The notes below the pieces were generated by a model. That model ran no database searches. It had not been told where the DNA came from and saw only the letters and a program-made list of their open reading frames with translations. Shown piece by piece: positions 1-7,238 of a DNA stretch of 36,868 nucleotides. Numbering within the stretch: the stretch's first letter is position 1; each line of letters starts with the position of its first letter. The stretch is taken from positions 1 through 36,868 of IMG/VR virus record IMGVR_UViG_3300029951_000276; one strand, 5' to 3'. This stretch comes from a virus. A program made the position numbers and the translations under genes.

Positions 1-474
1 ACTTATATACTCGATAGCATGACTTTTATGAGAGCGGTGATGGAGCATGAACTCATCAAACAGCAACCGTCTTTTTGTAGAAAAGTTAAAATTAACTCCA
101 CAGAAATTAAGATCCCGGCTGGTTGGGATGTCATTAATGGAGTTCGTGCATACATGGAGTATATCATCGGACGGCTATCTGAACTCGGTCATGTCATCGC
201 AGTATTTCACGAAGCCGATGAGACAGATAAACAGAAATCTACCAAAGAGCAAAAAGCTTACACGGGATTAAAAACAGTACAACCTCCGTACCTAGCGACC
301 GTGCTTAGTTTATTTAATGACGTATTCCGAATAACGGTTGACTACTCCGGCGCACGTATCGTTCAGTGCCAGCCTAATTCAGATTTCACAGCTTCTACCA
401 GCATGAAACTTGATGCTACAGAAGCTCCCGATATTATGCAGATGCTCGCTAAACACAAGCAACGCTCGGCATAG
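1..474 (+). CDS. Sak4/RecA-like AAA ATPase, C-terminal part (5' cut by window edge)
   Basis: The frame is open from base 1 and ends at TAG 472-474, so this is the 3' part of a longer gene; the ATG at 19 is probably internal. The first visible residues (TYILDSMTF) look like a Walker B strand ending in Asp. A later strand, LGHVIAVFHEAD, matches the 'hydrophobic strand then H-E' segment that follows Walker B in phage Sak4/RecA-like recombinases. Walker A would lie upstream and is not visible. Sak4 proteins are single-strand annealing or recombination ATPases that often sit beside a phage ssDNA-binding protein, as here (next gene, 539). The family is inferred from motif style and context. Another RecA-fold phage ATPase is possible. 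Confidence 0.6.
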   Translation, partial: TYILDSMTFMRAVMEHELIKQQPSFCRKVKINSTEIKIPAGWDVINGVRAYMEYIIGRLSELGHVIAVFHEADETDKQKSTKEQKAYTGLKTVQPPYLATVLSLFNDVFRITVDYSGARIVQCQPNSDFTASTSMKLDATEAPDIMQMLAKHKQRSA

Positions 475-538
475 TTACCACCGTAGTAAATGATTCATAG
501 ATTCTAAAAACTAACTAAATCGAAAAGAGGATACAAAG

Positions 539-1039
539 ATGGGTTTTCAAATGAAGGTCTCCAATGAGAAGCTCGAAGGTATGGATGTTTTTCCGGCTGG
601 CCAGTACGATGTAAAGCTAGTAGGTTTTAAGCCCAACAAAGCTAAGACCGGTTCTACTAACTTGAACGCGATGATGGTAGTTCATGGGCATCCAGATTTT
701 GCGAATCGGAAGTTGTATGATTCGTTGAATGTGGGCGGCGCGTTTACTTATCCTGATTTCTCGCACTGCTTCGGCTTGCCAATGGAGACGGACGGAAAAG
801 ATAGCTGGTTGCCGGGAGAGTGGAATGGCGATCCTGCTAAGTTTAAGGAAGATGATCCTACTACTTGGGTCTATAAAGGGCCGCTGGTTGGCAGGATTGG
901 TAAAGTGGAAGTAGCAGTTGATAACTACAACGGCAAGGACAATAACAAAATCCGTCGGTACTTCTGCGCGGTTCCTGATTGCGCTACGAAGTTCCCGAAG
1001 ATTCGGCATATTGCGGATTTGCTGAAGAAGAGCAGCTAA
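539..1039 (+). CDS. Phage ssDNA-binding protein (DUF669-like)
   Basis: 166 aa, preceded by a clear GAGGA Shine-Dalgarno site. The sequence has the plan of DUF669-type phage SSBs: an early 'FPAGQYDVKLVGFKPNKAKTG' style strand-turn-strand, a mid 'GHPDFANRKLYDSLNVGG' strand pair, a short helix (DFSHCFGLP), then 'GRIGKVEVAVDNYNGKDNN' before a Lys-rich end. Such proteins bind and protect ssDNA during replication and recombination and often accompany Sak4 ATPases, which fits its upstream neighbour. Unlike most SSBs it has no acidic C-terminal tail: it ends in LLKKSS. A separate strongly acidic 43-residue protein is encoded 67 bases downstream. Function is inferred from family plan and context. Confidence 0.65.
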   Translation: MGFQMKVSNEKLEGMDVFPAGQYDVKLVGFKPNKAKTGSTNLNAMMVVHGHPDFANRKLYDSLNVGGAFTYPDFSHCFGLPMETDGKDSWLPGEWNGDPAKFKEDDPTTWVYKGPLVGRIGKVEVAVDNYNGKDNNKIRRYFCAVPDCATKFPKIRHIADLLKKSS

Positions 1040-1049
1040 TTACTAACAA

Positions 1050-1071
1050 GGGGCGGCTAGTACAGCGCCCC
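1050..1071 (+). terminator. GC-rich hairpin after SSB gene
   Basis: GGGGCG (1050-1055) can pair with CGCCCC (1066-1071) across a 10-base loop. It is followed by ATTAACTCTTTCT, a poor U-tract. This could be a weak terminator, an attenuator or an mRNA-stabilising 3' end for the SSB message. Confidence 0.35.
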
Positions 1072-1106
1072 ATTAACTCTTTCTAAAGGAAAAGGAGAAT
1101 TAGCAA

Positions 1107-1238
1107 ATGGTATTCGAAAACGACGAGGAAATTCTAGACGCAGACTTCCAGGATATTTATGACGAAGATGAAGATGAAAGCGAAGAAGACGAGGACGAAG
1201 ATGCCGACGACGAATCCGAATACGAAGACGAAGATTAA
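1107..1238 (+). CDS. 43-aa polyacidic protein
   Basis: ATG 1107 follows a strong AAAGGAAAAGGAG site, and the frame stops at TAA 1236-1238. 28 of 43 residues are Asp or Glu (14 each), with almost no basic residues. The N-terminal third keeps some hydrophobic and aromatic positions (F3, I9, L10, F14, I17, Y18) that could dock on a partner, and the rest is nearly pure D/E. Nothing is recognisable by homology. Known precedents for such composition are DNA-mimic phage proteins (Ocr-like) and acidic SSB tails. Its place directly after an SSB that lacks an acidic tail makes an interaction with SSB or a nuclease plausible, but that is inference. An alternative frame from 1159 gives a Lys/Thr-rich peptide that is a by-product of the repeated GAA/GAC codons. 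Confidence 0.6.
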   Translation: MVFENDEEILDADFQDIYDEDEDESEEDEDEDADDESEYEDED

Positions 1239-1278
1239 ACTTAACAAAGTAGGAATTAACGCGCTGGAGTATCGGGGC

Positions 1279-1428
1279 ATGTCAGATAATACTATGCTGA
1301 TGATCCTAAACCAAGACGGCGACCAGCCAATTGTAACTCGGCGCGCTATTAGGTGGCTCTGCATTCAAGTACTAGGACAGTATGGTTATGAGTTTGAGGT
1401 AGATGATAATGCCACTTCTAGGAAGTAA
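1279..1428 (+). CDS. Small hypothetical protein, 49 aa
   Basis: Start chosen at ATG 1279, about 10 bases after GGAG. The frame is open further upstream to 1159, but that extension is the off-frame shadow of the acidic gene and is Lys/Thr-rich. The protein (MSDNTMLMILNQ... ending DDNATSRK) has a central helix-like segment, RRAIRWLCIQVLGQYGYEF. Its 3' end overlaps the next gene's start by 20 bases, which suggests translational coupling. No family recognised. Confidence 0.45.
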   Translation: MSDNTMLMILNQDGDQPIVTRRAIRWLCIQVLGQYGYEFEVDDNATSRK

Positions 1429-2536
1429 AGGCAATCCGACAAGTCCGGTGTGGGTGCTGGTAGATAGACCATTGTCAGGTGACGAGGACAAGGGATATCT
1501 ATTTAGTGCCCCCACCGGATACGTCTGGGACAAGATGATGCAAGAGGCGGGGATTAAAGATTACTATGTTACTGGCTATCGCCGGGACACAGATAACCTC
1601 AAAGGCTGGTCCAACGTAGCAGGAGACTTAGAGCACTACCGACCGCCTATTATTATCCCACTCGGACATACTGGTAAGAACCTGCTAAACCAGATGAACC
1701 CGAAGTATTTGAAGAAAAAAGGCTCCTTCGACACCGCGAACGAAGAATCAGAGATTAGCAAGTACGCCGGCTCAATCCTAACAAGCACTCACCTCAACTA
1801 TTCCCACTACATAATCCCAACCGAGCATCCCGTAGATGTAATCAAGCAGTGGAAGATGCGGGATATTGTTATTAACTGTGACCTAGCAAAAGCCGCTAGT
1901 GAACTTGAATACTGGAAAAGCCATGCATGTACTCTTCAGCCACTTCCAGAACGGACTCATAAAATACAGTTTGATTGCTTTGAAGAACTTCTTTGTGATA
2001 TTGACAATATGCTCAATTGTCCTATTGTTAGTAACGATATCGAAACTATTTACCCAAAAGCGCCAACTAAAACGCAGCCATCTCAATTCTACAAAATCCT
2101 ACCCGGCTATCCTATTACCGCTTCTTTCGCTAGTAGTGCAAGCTTTAGCATTAGTTTTGACTTTTTTCGTGAAAGTACTATTGAGACACGAGAGCTTTGG
2201 AAGCACCTTGCAAAACTCATGTGGGAAGTCCCTAGTCTCGGTCAGAATTTCTTCAACTTCGACGCCAACTTCTACGAAGCCTTGGGTTTTAGAATCGACC
2301 TTAGTAGATGTAGAGATACTTTGATTAATCATCATTTGCTCTGGGCGGAGCTAAAGCATACGTTGCAGTTCCAGACGCGGCAGTATACTAGGGAGCCGTA
2401 CTATAAAGACGAAGGGCATGGGTGGAACATTAAAGATATGCGGCAGCTAAAGATTTACAACTGCAAAGATACTATGGTTACTTATGAGATTTATGAGTGC
2501 CAACTATTAGAATTAGCAGAGAGAGGATTACTATAA
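1409..2536 (+). CDS. Uracil-DNA-glycosylase-like domain fused to DnaQ/Pol A-type 3'-5' exonuclease
   Basis: 375 aa from ATG 1409, which has GAGG 9 bases upstream; ATG 1403 is too close to that site. Residues ~10-145 follow the order of UDG superfamily (family 4/5-like) proteins: 'GNPTSPVWVLVDRPLSGDED', a GYLFS...G segment, YYVTGYRRD, IIIPLGHTG, and an HP motif (PTEHPVDVIKQW). The canonical GEAPG motif is altered and the iron-sulphur cysteines are missing, so activity is uncertain. Residues ~200-375 carry exonuclease motifs: ExoI D210-I-E212, ExoII N280...D285 and ExoIII Y350-x3-D354. This is the proofreading domain of a family A polymerase. The polymerase half is a separate gene at 4089, four genes downstream. 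The exonuclease call is firm; the UDG-like call is moderate. Confidence 0.7.
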   Translation: MPLLGSKGNPTSPVWVLVDRPLSGDEDKGYLFSAPTGYVWDKMMQEAGIKDYYVTGYRRDTDNLKGWSNVAGDLEHYRPPIIIPLGHTGKNLLNQMNPKYLKKKGSFDTANEESEISKYAGSILTSTHLNYSHYIIPTEHPVDVIKQWKMRDIVINCDLAKAASELEYWKSHACTLQPLPERTHKIQFDCFEELLCDIDNMLNCPIVSNDIETIYPKAPTKTQPSQFYKILPGYPITASFASSASFSISFDFFRESTIETRELWKHLAKLMWEVPSLGQNFFNFDANFYEALGFRIDLSRCRDTLINHHLLWAELKHTLQFQTRQYTREPYYKDEGHGWNIKDMRQLKIYNCKDTMVTYEIYECQLLELAERGLL

Positions 2537-3051
2537 TGTTTGATCTTTATGATGATTTTAATACGGTAGAGCCTGCCGCCCCTGTTGTCCAACACGAGCC
2601 ACCTGACGCCGGGTATACGTTTGATCACAAACAGGGATGCCCATGCGGATCGTGGCACCATGAATGCGGCAGTGACTGCCCGCATTGCAATTGTGTACCG
2701 TCGCAGCCTACCCCACTCCCTAGCGATGACGCGCTCTGTAGTCTTTGCGGAGAGGGTACAGATCACTGGGCAGGGAATCCCGGTAAATGGCCGATGAAAC
2801 TCCCTTACAAAGGTGGAAATGGAAAAACTCGTATCTATCACCGCAGTTGTGTGATCGAAGCTATCGATAAGATGCAGAATATCGCCGCACTCCCTGTAGG
2901 GCAGATGGAGACGTTTGAGGGATGGTGGAAAGGTGGCGAAGTCACTGAACTTGTATCACATCTTGAAGGCCAAGACGATCCAATGGAGTGCTACAAATCT
3001 TTATCTAAAGCCGCATGGAACGCAGCAAAGGGACAGAAGGAGACGAAGTAA
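2536..3051 (+). CDS. Cys/His-rich zinc-binding protein, 171 aa
   Basis: ATG 2536 overlaps the preceding stop (TAATG), with AGAGAGGA 8-10 bases upstream. Two metal-binding clusters are visible. The first is dense: C35, C37, H41, H42, C44, C48, H50, C51 and C53. The second has a ribbon pattern, C68-x2-C71 with H102-x2-C105. The C-terminal third is helical without cysteine clusters. No named family is recognised. Its position between the exonuclease and polymerase halves, coupled to both by overlaps, suggests an accessory nucleic-acid or protein-binding role in replication (inference). Confidence 0.6.
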   Translation: MFDLYDDFNTVEPAAPVVQHEPPDAGYTFDHKQGCPCGSWHHECGSDCPHCNCVPSQPTPLPSDDALCSLCGEGTDHWAGNPGKWPMKLPYKGGNGKTRIYHRSCVIEAIDKMQNIAALPVGQMETFEGWWKGGEVTELVSHLEGQDDPMECYKSLSKAAWNAAKGQKETK

Positions 3052-3245
3052 TGGAAATCACACAAGATTCGCAAGAGCAACTAGCAGCGGAAATCAACCT
3101 AGAATTCGCGAAGCTCGCGCAGCTAGTGGAGGAAAATCCTCCTGCTTACCGACTTTTATACCACATTAATAAGCGAGTTGTACAATTCATCGACAACGCT
3201 CGCTTATTGCAAACGCCAAAACCTAAAGAAATGGTGGAACTCTAA
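3051..3245 (+). CDS. Small helical hypothetical protein, 64 aa
   Basis: ATG 3051 overlaps the previous stop (TAATG) and has GAAGGAGA upstream, so it is coupled to the zinc-binding gene. The protein is mostly helical, with an acidic N-terminal half (EITQDSQEQLAAEINLEFAKL) and a basic segment (HINKRVVQFIDNARLL). No family recognised. Confidence 0.55.
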   Translation: MEITQDSQEQLAAEINLEFAKLAQLVEENPPAYRLLYHINKRVVQFIDNARLLQTPKPKEMVEL

Positions 3246-3262
3246 AGGAAAGGAGCACTAGA

Positions 3263-3448
3263 ATGCAGCTAGATAGATACGAGCCACACGAAACCAGAAC
3301 TAAATGCGAGTGTCCTAGTTGTGTAGCTGATAGATTCGAAGCGGGTTTGTGGGATTATGGGTACTCGCTTACTAATACCTTCAGCCCGGTAGCGTTAAAA
3401 GCGGCGCTTACTATGCTCTATAGAAATCAACCCCCGCAATATAACTAG
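3263..3448 (+). CDS. Small CxC-x2-C protein, 61 aa
   Basis: ATG 3263 follows a strong AAAGGAAAGGAG site. It carries C15-x-C17-x2-C20 (CECPSC) near the N-terminus, a half zinc site that would need a partner or dimer for a fourth ligand. The C-terminal half is a predicted helix (SPVALKAALTMLY). No family recognised. Confidence 0.5.
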   Translation: MQLDRYEPHETRTKCECPSCVADRFEAGLWDYGYSLTNTFSPVALKAALTMLYRNQPPQYN

Positions 3449-3464
3449 AAAAGAGGACTCTAAA

Positions 3465-4019
3465 TTGACCCACGCATTTCAACTTATTTTCAATTGCACT
3501 CCAGCACAATTCGCTACTGCTACTGCAACCACACTCCCAGCAGTCGGCGCAACAGTTATTCAAAACCCTATTCCTGCTCAAGGGCTTATTATCTCTGAGC
3601 CTTTTACCTTCACAGCCACTACTGCTATTGGTACAGCACTTACTGCTATTTCGTCTATCGTAGGATTGTATTCGGGACTCCCTGTTAGCGCCGCTAATTT
3701 CACGCCTGGAACTCTTACTCTCGGCGCGGTGGGAGCGGTAAATACAGCAACACTTGCGGGGGGCGCTGCTACTTCAATAGCCACTGAAACTATCACCGCA
3801 ACTCCCGGACTCGGGCAGATTGATTTTTCCTACGATGGTCAGTATTTTCTCCGATTCTTTGGGGCTAATCCAGCACCTATCAGCCAGCAATCGAATGCGG
3901 GTGTGACTGAGAATCAGATGACTACTAATCTAGTGGCATTCCTTACTAGTACTTTCGCGGCTACTCTCGGTGTGCCTGTACCAAGTAATATCGCTGTTCC
4001 TCCCCCGTTCGTGCCGTAG
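3465..4019 (+). CDS. Thr/Ala-rich hypothetical protein with TTG start, 184 aa
   Basis: The frame opens at TTG 3465, preceded by AAAAGAGGA at good spacing, and no ATG lies nearby. The product is rich in Thr, Ala, Gly and Pro, low in charge and probably all-beta (for example FTATTAIGTALTAISSIVGLYSG), ending in a Pro-rich VPPPFVP. This looks like a structural or virion protein, not a replication enzyme, yet it sits between the exonuclease and polymerase genes. No signal peptide or membrane segment is obvious. Function unknown. It could be a decoration protein placed in the early block, or an inserted gene. Confidence 0.55.
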   Translation: MTHAFQLIFNCTPAQFATATATTLPAVGATVIQNPIPAQGLIISEPFTFTATTAIGTALTAISSIVGLYSGLPVSAANFTPGTLTLGAVGAVNTATLAGGAATSIATETITATPGLGQIDFSYDGQYFLRFFGANPAPISQQSNAGVTENQMTTNLVAFLTSTFAATLGVPVPSNIAVPPPFVP

Positions 4020-4046
4020 TAGCAACTAACAATTAAAACTACCCAC

Positions 4047-4068
4047 ACCCCACAGAACATCGTGGGGT
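4047..4068 (+). promoter_or_regulatory. Hairpin upstream of polymerase gene
   Basis: ACCCCAC (4047-4053) pairs perfectly with GTGGGGT (4062-4068) over an 8-base loop, 20 bases before the polymerase start. There is no U-tract, so it is probably not a simple terminator. It may be an attenuator, a processing site or a translational element. Confidence 0.35.
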
Positions 4069-4088
4069 TAAGTAGGCACTGAGGGCTT

Positions 4089-5642
4089 ATGCAGAAGAAC
4101 AGAATAAGCATGGAATACTTGCACGCGCTACAAGCGGTATACTACCAAATAGATCGACGCGGTATAGTAGTAGACAAGCAGAGGCTACGAGATGCATCAC
4201 ACTATATTGATACAGACATTAATCGTCAATGCGCTATTGTCAGTAGTATCTGGAACATACCTTGCTACATCGGAGCCGCAAACAAACCGGAAGCTAAACT
4301 TGGGAGTAGTATTAATCTTAACAGCAGCAGCGGTGATAATACCCCTCTCGCACACTTAAAGCGGATGGGATTTACAATACCAAAGACAAGTGGGAGGGAT
4401 GAGGATGGAAACTACATATCAAAAGAATCTCTTGCGGAACTTACCCTGCAAAAGATATATGCAACAAATCAATTTAACGTCCCGGGAGGAGATCCAGCAA
4501 TTAGGGCGCTTCTTAGAATACGTGAACTTGGAACTCTCCGAGCGCGCTACATTAATGCAAACCTCTATCGTTCAGGAGGGTTCGAGTTATTTCTTACAAA
4601 TTATAATTGCGCAGGAACAGTTACAGGACGCAGGGGAAGCCGCAAACATTCTTTCGGTTTTGGGGGGAATGCACAAAATTTTCCAAAGCATGGAGAGCTT
4701 GCTAAGATATTTCGTAGATGCTTAGTAGCCCGCCCCGGTAAAATCCTACTAATGGTAGACCAGATGCAAGCCGAGGACTGGCCTACTAGCGCACTAGCTA
4801 ATAACACGGAGGCACTTGATGACTTACGTTCTGGTATTGATAGGCATAGGAAGTTGGGTTGCCTTATATTTGATATCCCCTGGGACCACTATACAGACTC
4901 TCAGTGGAAAGAATCTATTGAGCGATTCCTTGGCAAGAAAACTAGACACGCTAATAACTATGGTATGCGTGGCGGTACTATGTCTGACTCACTTGCTAAG
5001 GAAGGCTATTCACTAACTCCCCAACAATGCACCAACATCCTCACGAAAGTAAACCAAGTTGACCCCTCCGTAGACGGAGTATTTCACAAATACATAAAGG
5101 ACTGCTTATATGCGAATCGAACGCTCCGGACACCGTTTGGACGTGAACGTATCTTCTTCGGCCTCCGAGGTGGTGAAACAGGCTCGAATAATAAAATCTT
5201 CAACGAAGCTTACAGCTACATTCCTCAATCTACAGTTGGCGATAATAACGGATTTGCAGTCTATGAACTTGAAACCGGAAATGACTCCACACGAGGTAAA
5301 ATTATTCAAGAATGCCATGACTCAATCGTTCAGGAGATTGACGATTCTGTTGAATCTATCTGGAACTTTATGCAAGTCACAAAAGCGGCGTATTCTCGTA
5401 GAATCGTATTCCACAATGGGATTGAAGTTGAAATCCCAGTCGAAGGAGAAATTGCCTTTGACTTCTACAACACAGTAACTATTAAAGCTAGGAATGGCTC
5501 CAAAAAGCTGGAAGACATTACCTATCAAGATGTGCAAGCGGCTTACTACAAGTTAAAAGAGAATCAAGAAAAGGAGCGCCAGTCAGATGCCGCCACGCAA
5601 ACTCAGCATGAACTGGATCAGCAGCTATGCGGCGGCGCTTGA
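4089..5642 (+). CDS. Family A DNA polymerase, polymerase domain only
   Basis: 517 aa with no exonuclease domain. Visible family A landmarks in order are a thumb/palm entry with GTVTGRRGS (canonical TATGRLSS), NAQNFP (canonical NLQNIP), motif A around D224 (VDQMQAEDWP), motif B (RHANNYGMRGG, 286-296) and motif C H410-D411-S412. Motif B has His287 where the Pol I O-helix has its conserved Lys, and Tyr291 where E. coli Pol I has Phe762 (T7 also has Tyr). Motif C is HDS instead of HDE. The catalytic Asps are present, so it should be active. The missing proofreading domain is encoded at 1409-2536. The start has GAGGG only 3 bases upstream; Met8 at 4110 is an alternative. The 3' end overlaps the helicase gene by 56 bases. 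Confidence 0.85.
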   Translation: MQKNRISMEYLHALQAVYYQIDRRGIVVDKQRLRDASHYIDTDINRQCAIVSSIWNIPCYIGAANKPEAKLGSSINLNSSSGDNTPLAHLKRMGFTIPKTSGRDEDGNYISKESLAELTLQKIYATNQFNVPGGDPAIRALLRIRELGTLRARYINANLYRSGGFELFLTNYNCAGTVTGRRGSRKHSFGFGGNAQNFPKHGELAKIFRRCLVARPGKILLMVDQMQAEDWPTSALANNTEALDDLRSGIDRHRKLGCLIFDIPWDHYTDSQWKESIERFLGKKTRHANNYGMRGGTMSDSLAKEGYSLTPQQCTNILTKVNQVDPSVDGVFHKYIKDCLYANRTLRTPFGRERIFFGLRGGETGSNNKIFNEAYSYIPQSTVGDNNGFAVYELETGNDSTRGKIIQECHDSIVQEIDDSVESIWNFMQVTKAAYSRRIVFHNGIEVEIPVEGEIAFDFYNTVTIKARNGSKKLEDITYQDVQAAYYKLKENQEKERQSDAATQTQHELDQQLCGGA

Positions 5643-6819
5643 TCCAATAACCGAAGCGCCATCTGCGTATGTAATTTGGAGTGCAATCTCAGTAATAAGT
5701 GCAGTTCTAAAAAAGAAAGTATGGGTACGTCGTGGAACCTACAAAGTATACCCAAATCAGTACATTGTTCTCGTTGGACCGCCCGGCGTTGGGAAGGGAA
5801 CAGCAATCCATCCAGCTCATTCGTTCATTAAGGACTACAAACCTGCTCTCAGCAACTACCTTTCCGATCGTATTACGGCGCCTAAAATCATTGAAAAGCT
5901 TGCAAACGGATTCCAAACCAACGCAGTAGTAAATGGTATGGTAACAACCGCTACTGAAAGCACTGCGGTACTAATGGCAACGGAGCTTAGTACTTTCCTT
6001 GGTTCCTCAGATTGGATGACAAGTTTCCTATGTGACACATGGGATAGAAATGAGTTTGAATATGACACTAAGAATAAGGGCAGCAGCCACATTAAGGACA
6101 TGTGCGTTAGCCTTATTGGTGCTTGCGTACCAGATTTTATTAGGAAAATCAACGGGAATAAAAACGCTGCAGAAGCTATTAACGGTGGGTTTACCGCTAG
6201 AACGATGTTTGTATTTGCTAATGAGAAGTCCAAGAAGCTGGCTTGGCCAGTCGCACTTGAAGATACTACTGGCGGAAAGGAAATAATTGCAAACCTCCGC
6301 CACGATCTTGAACAAATCGCGCACGTACATGGCGAATTTACATTCGACAATGAGGCTTATCACGAATGGATTGCATTTTATAAAACTATCAATGCTACAG
6401 ATTCTGATTCGGATGTTGTAAGATACTTCAAATCAAGGCAGGATATTCATGTCCTTAAAGTCGCAATGTGTCTTAGTGCAGCTAGTGACAATCTCCTTGT
6501 TATTAACCGATGGTGTTTGACGACAGCTATAGCTCTAGTTCAGGGGGTGTTAGATACACTTGACATTACCTTTAGAGGAGTAGGGGAATCATCACTATCA
6601 GAGGCAACGGCAAAATTGCAGACGTACATTGAGAGAAAGGGCCTTTGTTCGAGACGGGAACTTATTCGGGATTGTCATAGACACGCTACGGTTGAAGATA
6701 TAGATAGAATTATAAATACATTATTACAGATAGGACTAATTACTAACAAGATCGTAGGTGGCACTCAGTTCTATGAGTACGTACACACGACTAAAAAGAA
6801 AGTGGTACAAATGCCATGA
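5587..6819 (+). CDS. DUF3987-like replicative helicase/primase-type ATPase
   Basis: 410 aa. AAGGAG 10 bases before ATG 5587 supports this start, inside the end of the polymerase gene. Walker A is GPPGVGKGT at about 64-72. A Walker B-like strand, AVLMATELSTFLGS, is followed by a 'SFLCDTWDRNEFEYDTKNKG' segment typical of DUF3987 proteins, and the sensor-like RTMFVFANE follows later. The C-terminus resembles a winged-helix segment (CSRRELIRDCHRHATVEDIDRIINTLLQIGLI). DUF3987 proteins in phages replace or assist DnaB-type helicases. The gene overlaps both neighbours, so it belongs to the same replication operon. Confidence 0.65.
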   Translation: MPPRKLSMNWISSYAAALDPITEAPSAYVIWSAISVISAVLKKKVWVRRGTYKVYPNQYIVLVGPPGVGKGTAIHPAHSFIKDYKPALSNYLSDRITAPKIIEKLANGFQTNAVVNGMVTTATESTAVLMATELSTFLGSSDWMTSFLCDTWDRNEFEYDTKNKGSSHIKDMCVSLIGACVPDFIRKINGNKNAAEAINGGFTARTMFVFANEKSKKLAWPVALEDTTGGKEIIANLRHDLEQIAHVHGEFTFDNEAYHEWIAFYKTINATDSDSDVVRYFKSRQDIHVLKVAMCLSAASDNLLVINRWCLTTAIALVQGVLDTLDITFRGVGESSLSEATAKLQTYIERKGLCSRRELIRDCHRHATVEDIDRIINTLLQIGLITNKIVGGTQFYEYVHTTKKKVVQMP

Positions 6820-7238
6820 GGATGCGGAGAGGAAGCCCATTAGAGAATTACTGGATAGTACTTGAAAATAGTTGTTGGGAGTGGCAAGGCTCTAAGTGCA
6901 AACGTGGCTATGGTAGATATCGAGTTGGCAGTACCATAAAACAAGCGCACAGAGTTGTGTATGAAAAATACAAGAAGAAGAAGATAGAATCTGGGCTGGA
7001 ACTAGACCACAAATGTAGAAACCGCGCTTGTGTGAACCCTGACCATGTAGAAGAATTGACACATCTAGAAAATGTTTTAGTTGGTGAAACTACAAAGTTA
7101 AAAGAATTTGAAGTAAAACTTATTAGGGATCTATGGGAACATGGTAAAGTTTCTCAGGGAGAACTGGCTATTAAGTTTAAAGTAAGTCAATCAAATATCT
7201 CTGATATTATAACCAGAAAGACTTGGAGAAATATATAA
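6816..7238 (+). CDS. HNH homing-type endonuclease with C-terminal HTH
   Basis: 140 aa, starting by ATGA overlap with the helicase gene. The HNH_3 core is clear: WEWQG...GYGRY at 21-35, AHRVVYE, then LDHKCRNRACVNPDHVE with H65, C67/C72, N74 and H77. Residues ~95-140 (LIRDLWEHGKVSQGELAIKFKVSQSNISDIITRKTW) form a helix-turn-helix that would supply target specificity. The gene is more A/T- and Lys-rich than its neighbours. Such genes are usually mobile free-standing endonucleases in phages. Both ends join neighbours through start/stop overlaps, so it is fully set into the operon. Confidence 0.85.
   Translation: MRMRRGSPLENYWIVLENSCWEWQGSKCKRGYGRYRVGSTIKQAHRVVYEKYKKKKIESGLELDHKCRNRACVNPDHVEELTHLENVLVGETTKLKEFEVKLIRDLWEHGKVSQGELAIKFKVSQSNISDIITRKTWRNI

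Noticed and set aside
617-1009. 130-aa antisense frame across the SSB gene
   Set aside because: Shadow of the SSB coding sequence, no start site signal.
1159-1278. Lys/Thr-rich 5' extension of the 49-aa ORF
   Set aside because: It is the off-frame reading of the GAA/GAC repeat of the acidic gene; the ATG at 1279 has a usable SD.
5856-6350. 164-aa antisense open frame inside the helicase gene
   Set aside because: It lies entirely opposite a well-supported ATPase, has no SD and its sequence shows no family pattern.
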